Below, one piece after another: positions 60,332 to 64,000 of a DNA stretch of 64,000 bases; positions within the stretch are counted from its first letter, which is position 1; each line of letters starts with the position of its first letter. Both the position numbers and the translations under genes were made by a program. The notes below the pieces were generated by a model. That model worked only from the letters and a program-made list of their open reading frames with translations. It searched no databases and had not been told where the DNA came from. The stretch spans positions 248,001 to 312,000 of the forward strand of contig NZ_JANHDN010000003.1 of the NCBI RefSeq assembly GCF_024494565.1, given 5' to 3'. Origin of the DNA: Halorubrum rutilum. GTDB taxonomy: Archaea > Halobacteriota > Halobacteria > Halobacteriales > Haloferacaceae.

Positions 60332-60781
60332 ATGTCGTCGCCCGCGGTGGACCCCGACATGCCACTCGGCGAAGCCGAGCGGCGCGGAAGCCGCCGCTCG
60401 ACGCCCTCCGACGACGCGACGACCGAGGAGTCCGACGACCGTCGGGTCGGTGTCGCCCTCGTCGCCACGGTCGGCCTGCTCAGCGGGCTGGCCGACCTCG
60501 GCACCGGACTGCTGATGAGCCTCGGCCCGCTCTTCGTCGTCGGCGTCCCGGTCGCGGGCATCGGCGCGGTGAAGTGCTGGGCGGCGATCGGCCTCTACCG
60601 GCTTCGACCGCGGGCGGTCGGACTCACGGCGCTGTTCTTCGGCGTCGCCGCCATGCTGGCGGCGGGTCGGGTCCTGTTCGCGCTCCGCGCCGGCGACGGC
60701 GTCGCCGCGCCCGCCATCAACCTCGCGATCGACCTCGCCGTCGTCGGCTACGTGCTCGTGCTCGTCGACGAGGTCGACTGA
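60332..60781 (+). CDS. Small polytopic membrane protein
   Basis: 149-residue protein with an acidic, disordered N-terminus (1-35) and four hydrophobic helices (about 40-62, 64-82, 90-112, 120-143). Glycine and alanine dominate the helices. It follows the copper ATPase by 65 bases on the same strand. An ATG at 60359 would shorten the N-terminus by nine residues. I do not recognise the family. Confidence 0.7.
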   Translation: MSSPAVDPDMPLGEAERRGSRRSTPSDDATTEESDDRRVGVALVATVGLLSGLADLGTGLLMSLGPLFVVGVPVAGIGAVKCWAAIGLYRLRPRAVGLTALFFGVAAMLAAGRVLFALRAGDGVAAPAINLAIDLAVVGYVLVLVDEVD

Positions 60782-60864
60782 CCGTCGGCGCTCGCTCCGG
60801 TGCGACCCGGCCGCGCCCGCCCCTACCGCAAACGACTTTCGGCTCACGCGAGTAGCCACGGACG

Positions 60865-61698
60865 ATGACGGACCAACAGCAGCAGCCCGCGGTACCGACC
60901 CGCGACGGGATGCCCGTGCTCGGGCTCGGCACGTGGGAGAACGACGACCCCGCGCAGTGCACCGAGTCGGTGAAGACGGCGCTGGAGACCGGCTACCGCC
61001 ACGTCGACACCGCGCAGATCTACGGCAACGAGGCCGCCGTCGGCGACGGGATCGCCGCGGCCGACGTCGACCGCGACGACGTGTTCCTCGCGACGAAGGT
61101 GTGGATCGACCAGCTCGCGCCCGAGGACGTGGTCGCGTCCACCCGGGAGAGCCTCGAGAAGCTCGGCACCGACTACGTCGACCTCCTGTACGTCCACTGG
61201 CCGGCGGGCGCGTACGACCCCGCGGAGACGCTGCCCGCGTTCGCGGAGCTCCGCGACGACGGCCTGATCGACCGGATCGGCGTCTCGAACTTCGAGCCCG
61301 AACACCTCGACGCCGCGACCGACGCGCTCGGCGAGGCGCCGTTCGCGAACCAGGTGGAGATGCACCCGCTCCTCCGGCAGGAGGAGCTCCGAGAGTACGC
61401 CGACGCCAACGGGATCGAGCTCGTCGCCTACTCCCCCTTGGCCCGCGGCGAGATCCTCGACGACCCGGCGATCGCGCACATCGCCGAGAAGCACGGCGTC
61501 AGCGCCGCGCAGGTGAGCCTCGCGTGGCTCCGCGAGAAGGGCGTCACCGCCATCCCGAAGGCGACGGGCGGGGACCACATCGCCGACAACTGGGCGAGCC
61601 TCGGACTGGAGCTGGACGACGAGGACGTCGAGGAGATCGACACGCTGGGCCGGACCGACCGCCAGCTGAACCCCGACTTCGGCCCGGACTGGGAGTAG
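60865..61698 (+). CDS. Aldo/keto reductase
   Basis: 277-residue TIM-barrel NAD(P)H oxidoreductase of the AKR5-like branch. Catalytic tetrad: D in HVDTAQIYGNE with Y, K in LATKVWI, and H in LLYVHWPA. The C-terminal cofactor segment is ...VTAIPKATGGDHIADNWASLGLELDDED. Members reduce 2,5-diketo-D-gluconate or small aldehydes; substrate unresolved. It is full length and convergent with the histidine-kinase gene. Confidence 0.93.
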   Translation: MTDQQQQPAVPTRDGMPVLGLGTWENDDPAQCTESVKTALETGYRHVDTAQIYGNEAAVGDGIAAADVDRDDVFLATKVWIDQLAPEDVVASTRESLEKLGTDYVDLLYVHWPAGAYDPAETLPAFAELRDDGLIDRIGVSNFEPEHLDAATDALGEAPFANQVEMHPLLRQEELREYADANGIELVAYSPLARGEILDDPAIAHIAEKHGVSAAQVSLAWLREKGVTAIPKATGGDHIADNWASLGLELDDEDVEEIDTLGRTDRQLNPDFGPDWE

Positions 61699-61705
61699 GT
61701 CCCGG

Positions 61706-63100
61706 TCAGTCGACGACGCGGGGCAGGGTGATCGCGACCTCGTTTCCGCGGTCGGCTCCGGACTCCACGGCGACGCTCCCGTCGGACAGCTCCACGCTCC
61801 AGTAGACGAGCCAGAACCCCAGCCCGCTGCTGTGGTACACGTCGGTCATGTCGTGGTCGCCCGTGAGCACGTCGGCCTCGACGGCCGGGATCGGGGCGTG
61901 GTCGTCCCGAACGGTGATCTCCGCGCCGGCGGGCGTCCGGCGGAGAGCGACGCCCACCGTCGGGTCGTCGACGTCGGCGTGGCGGACCGCGTTCTCCAGC
62001 AGCTCGATCACCGCGGCGCGGAGCTCCGGACGCCCCTCGACCGCGATCGGGTCCGGCGTCGAGGCCTCGATCGAGGCGTCCGGATGCCGGTCCCGGACGG
62101 TGTCGACGCACTCGGCGACCGCCTCGCGGAGCTCGATCCGCTCGCACCCCTGCTTCTCGGTGATCAGCTCGATGATCTCGCGCTCCTTCTCGGCGGTCCT
62201 GAGGAGCCCGTCGCCGACGCGCCGGATCAGGGCGGTGTGGGCGGCCGCCTCCGGCGCCTCGGCCTCGATGCGCTCCGCCGTGCCGAGCATGACGTTGAGG
62301 TCGTTCCGGAGGTTGTGCCGGAGGAGGTTGTCCATCACGACCAGCTGGCGCTCGCGGCGCCGCCGGTCGGTGACGTCCTTGGCGAACCCCGTGATGCGGA
62401 CGACCTCGCCGTCCTCCGTGATCGGCTCCGCCTGCACCCAGACCCACCGGTTGTAGTTCTCGTCCGGGTTCACGCGGTACTCCATGTCGATCGACTCCCC
62501 GGCGGCGATCCGTTCCATCGCCGCCTCGACCGCCGGCACGTCTTCCGGGTGGATCGCGTCGAGGAACGTCTGCGGGTCGTCCTCCAACTCGTCGACCGAC
62601 CCCCCGTAGATCTCCTCGTACGCGGGGTTCACGAAGCGCAGCTCCGTCCAGTCGGCGTCGAACATCCACAGCACGTCCCTGGAGACGGTCGCGATCTCCC
62701 GGAGGTGCGACGCCGTCTCCGCGCGCTCCCGCTCGGCCCGCACCCGGTCGGTGACGTCGCGGGAGCTGACGACGTACCCGTCGAGGGCGTCGTCGGTGAG
62801 GTTCGACATCCGGCTCTCCAGCCAGGCCCACGAGCCGTCCGCGGTCCGGTGCCGGTACGTGATCGACTCCTGGGTGAACCCGTCGCCGTCGACCGTGCGG
62901 CGGAACGCTCGCTCGACCGCCTCCCGCTCGTCCGGGTGGACGTACTCGAAGGCGACGTCGCCGCGGAGGTCCGCCGGCGCGAACCCGAGGATCCGCTCCG
63001 CCGCCCCGTTGACGTAGGTGAACCGCCCCGCCTCGTCGAGCAGGGCGATCTTGTCCTGCGCCTGATCGAGCAGCAGCTCGAACGGCTCGGATCCGGTCAT
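61706..63100 (-). CDS. PAS-PAS sensor histidine kinase
   Basis: 464-residue soluble kinase. Two PAS/PAC domains (about 8-125 and 130-250: the PAC segments end VVSSRDVTDRVRAERE and ITGFAKDVTDRRRRERQ) are followed by the haloarchaeal HisKA-like box DNLLRHNLRNDLNV (about 258, with the phospho-acceptor histidine) and a HATPase domain with N-box ELLENAVRHAD, G1 DDHAP and G2 GLGFWLVYW. ATG at 63100 is about 26 bases below a TTATTTTT TATA element on this strand; a GTG at 63118 is nearer to it and less likely. Confidence 0.9.
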   Translation of the reverse strand: MTGSEPFELLLDQAQDKIALLDEAGRFTYVNGAAERILGFAPADLRGDVAFEYVHPDEREAVERAFRRTVDGDGFTQESITYRHRTADGSWAWLESRMSNLTDDALDGYVVSSRDVTDRVRAERERAETASHLREIATVSRDVLWMFDADWTELRFVNPAYEEIYGGSVDELEDDPQTFLDAIHPEDVPAVEAAMERIAAGESIDMEYRVNPDENYNRWVWVQAEPITEDGEVVRITGFAKDVTDRRRRERQLVVMDNLLRHNLRNDLNVMLGTAERIEAEAPEAAAHTALIRRVGDGLLRTAEKEREIIELITEKQGCERIELREAVAECVDTVRDRHPDASIEASTPDPIAVEGRPELRAAVIELLENAVRHADVDDPTVGVALRRTPAGAEITVRDDHAPIPAVEADVLTGDHDMTDVYHSSGLGFWLVYWSVELSDGSVAVESGADRGNEVAITLPRVVD

Positions 63101-63172
63101 TATCTCGCCGTCTCTCACGGAGAAAAATAACGGTCACGACGCTCACGCCGGCGTTCGCGGCCGTCCGGGGGA

Positions 63173-64000
63173 TCAGACGTGTTCCGCGAGGAAGTCGACG
63201 ACCGCGCGGTACGCCTCGACGCGGTTCTCCAGCTTCGAGAAGCCGTGCCCCTCGTCGTCGAAGATCAGCTTGCGGACGGGGACGCCCTGCTCGCGCGCCC
63301 GCTCGACGATCTGCTCGGCCTCGCCCACCGGCACCCGCGGGTCGTTCGCGCCGTGGAGGACGAACAGCGGCGACTCGATGGCCTCGATGTTGTTGATCGG
63401 CGAGATCGACTCCAGGAGCTCCCGATCCTCGTCGAGCGAGCCGTACTCGGCCTCGCGCAGCTCGCGGCGCCAGTCGCCGGTGTTCTCCAGGAACGTGACG
63501 AAGTTCGCGATGCCGACGACATCGACGCCGGCGGCCCACAGCTCGGGGTACTCGGTCAGCGCGGCGAGCACCATGAACCCGCCGTAGGAGCCGCCCATCG
63601 CGACGACGCGGTCGGGGTCGACCTCGGGGTGGTCATGGAGCCACTCGACGCCGGCCCGGACGTCGGCCACCGAGTCCATCCGCTTCTCCACGTCGTCGAG
63701 CGCGGCGTACGCCTTCCCGTACCCCGAGGAGCCGCGCACGTTCGGCTCGAACACCGCGTAGCCGTTGTTCAGCAGGTACTGCTTCACGGAGGCGAACGAC
63801 GGGCGGCGCTGGGACTCGGGCCCGCCGTGGATGTCGACGACGACCGGGTAGCCGTCCTCGGGCGGCTCCGTCTCCGGGACGGAGAAGAAGGCGGGGATCT
63901 CCCGGCCGTCGAAGGTCGGATAACGGACCAGCTCGGGCTCGACGAACGTGTCCGGCGGGATCCCGGCGGTCGAGGCCGCGGTCCAGCGCTCCGCCTCGCC
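63173..64000 (-). CDS. S9-family serine peptidase (C-terminal part)
   Basis: C-terminal 275 residues of a prolyl-oligopeptidase/acylaminoacyl-peptidase-like enzyme; the gene runs off the right edge. The catalytic domain has oxyanion V-V-D-I-H-G-G-P-E, the nucleophile elbow G-G-S-Y-G-G-F (serine), aspartate in HGANDPRVP and histidine in DDEGHGFSKLEN. The propeller domain expected upstream is outside the window. The frame is open from base 64000 without a stop; an internal methionine at 63787 should not be taken as the start. Confidence 0.93.
   Translation of the reverse strand, partial: GEAERWTAASTAGIPPDTFVEPELVRYPTFDGREIPAFFSVPETEPPEDGYPVVVDIHGGPESQRRPSFASVKQYLLNNGYAVFEPNVRGSSGYGKAYAALDDVEKRMDSVADVRAGVEWLHDHPEVDPDRVVAMGGSYGGFMVLAALTEYPELWAAGVDVVGIANFVTFLENTGDWRRELREAEYGSLDEDRELLESISPINNIEAIESPLFVLHGANDPRVPVGEAEQIVERAREQGVPVRKLIFDDEGHGFSKLENRVEAYRAVVDFLAEHV

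Overview
The window is chromosomal DNA from an extremely halophilic archaeon, most likely a Halorubrum-type haloarchaeon. GC content and third-position GC are very high and the proteins are acidic. Most genes have a TATA-like element about 25-30 bases upstream of the start and no Shine-Dalgarno sequence, as expected for leaderless transcripts. The gene set is haloarchaeal: a nuo operon without nuoEFG, halorhodopsin, a bacterio-opsin-activator-type regulator, halocyanin, SRP19, Gar1, Pcc1, TruD, Pth2 and prefoldin. I see no rRNA or tRNA gene, CRISPR array, insertion sequence or prophage.

Layout. 1-7.3 kb: korAB (korA cut by the left edge), a geranylgeranyl-reductase-family flavoprotein, citrate synthase, a PIN-ATPase-KH protein and an amidotransferase. 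7.4-14.1 kb: an alpha/beta hydrolase lacking its serine, alaS, a soluble histidine kinase, srp19, gar1 and a zinc-ribbon protein. 14.2-24.6 kb: an eleven-gene minus-strand complex I operon, nuoA-B-CD-H-I-J1-J2-K-L-M-N. 24.6-27.5 kb: purE and purK with two copies of a dispersed structured repeat. 27.6-38.2 kb: small hypotheticals, a divergent FtsZ/tubulin protein, an AI-2E-type transporter, an AglJ-like glycosyltransferase, CheY, PhoU, a nitrilase and a presenilin-like protease with a hairpin-rich leader. 38.3-45.9 kb: metG, the thiamine regulator thiR, dcd, NfeD and pyruvate kinase. 45.9-47.7 kb: thi4 between two more repeat copies. 47.7-52.6 kb: information-processing genes (eL43, rpoP, pcc1, pfdB, truD, pth2) plus guaAa. 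52.7-56.1 kb: halorhodopsin, a CrtI-family desaturase and an HTH_10 regulator. 56.2-60.8 kb: halocyanin, a SafE-like protein and a CcoI-type copper ATPase. 60.8-64 kb: an aldo/keto reductase, a PAS histidine kinase and an S9 peptidase cut by the right edge.

The most unusual feature is a dispersed intergenic repeat of about 270-400 bp in four copies. Its helices differ in sequence between copies yet keep perfect self-complementarity, including a GCGA tetraloop closed by AGCC/GGCT in three copies and AACC/GGTT in the fourth. Copies occur as inverted pairs with their 3' tails facing inward, one pair around purE and one around thi4. This looks like a structured RNA, or a folded mobile element, rather than junk. 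Other points of interest are a zinc-ligand-free ribosomal protein eL43, a hydrolase with glycine at the nucleophile position, a tubulin-family protein with an altered G-box, a 45-bp tandem repeat inside a kinase ATP-binding domain, and several palindromes beside promoters.
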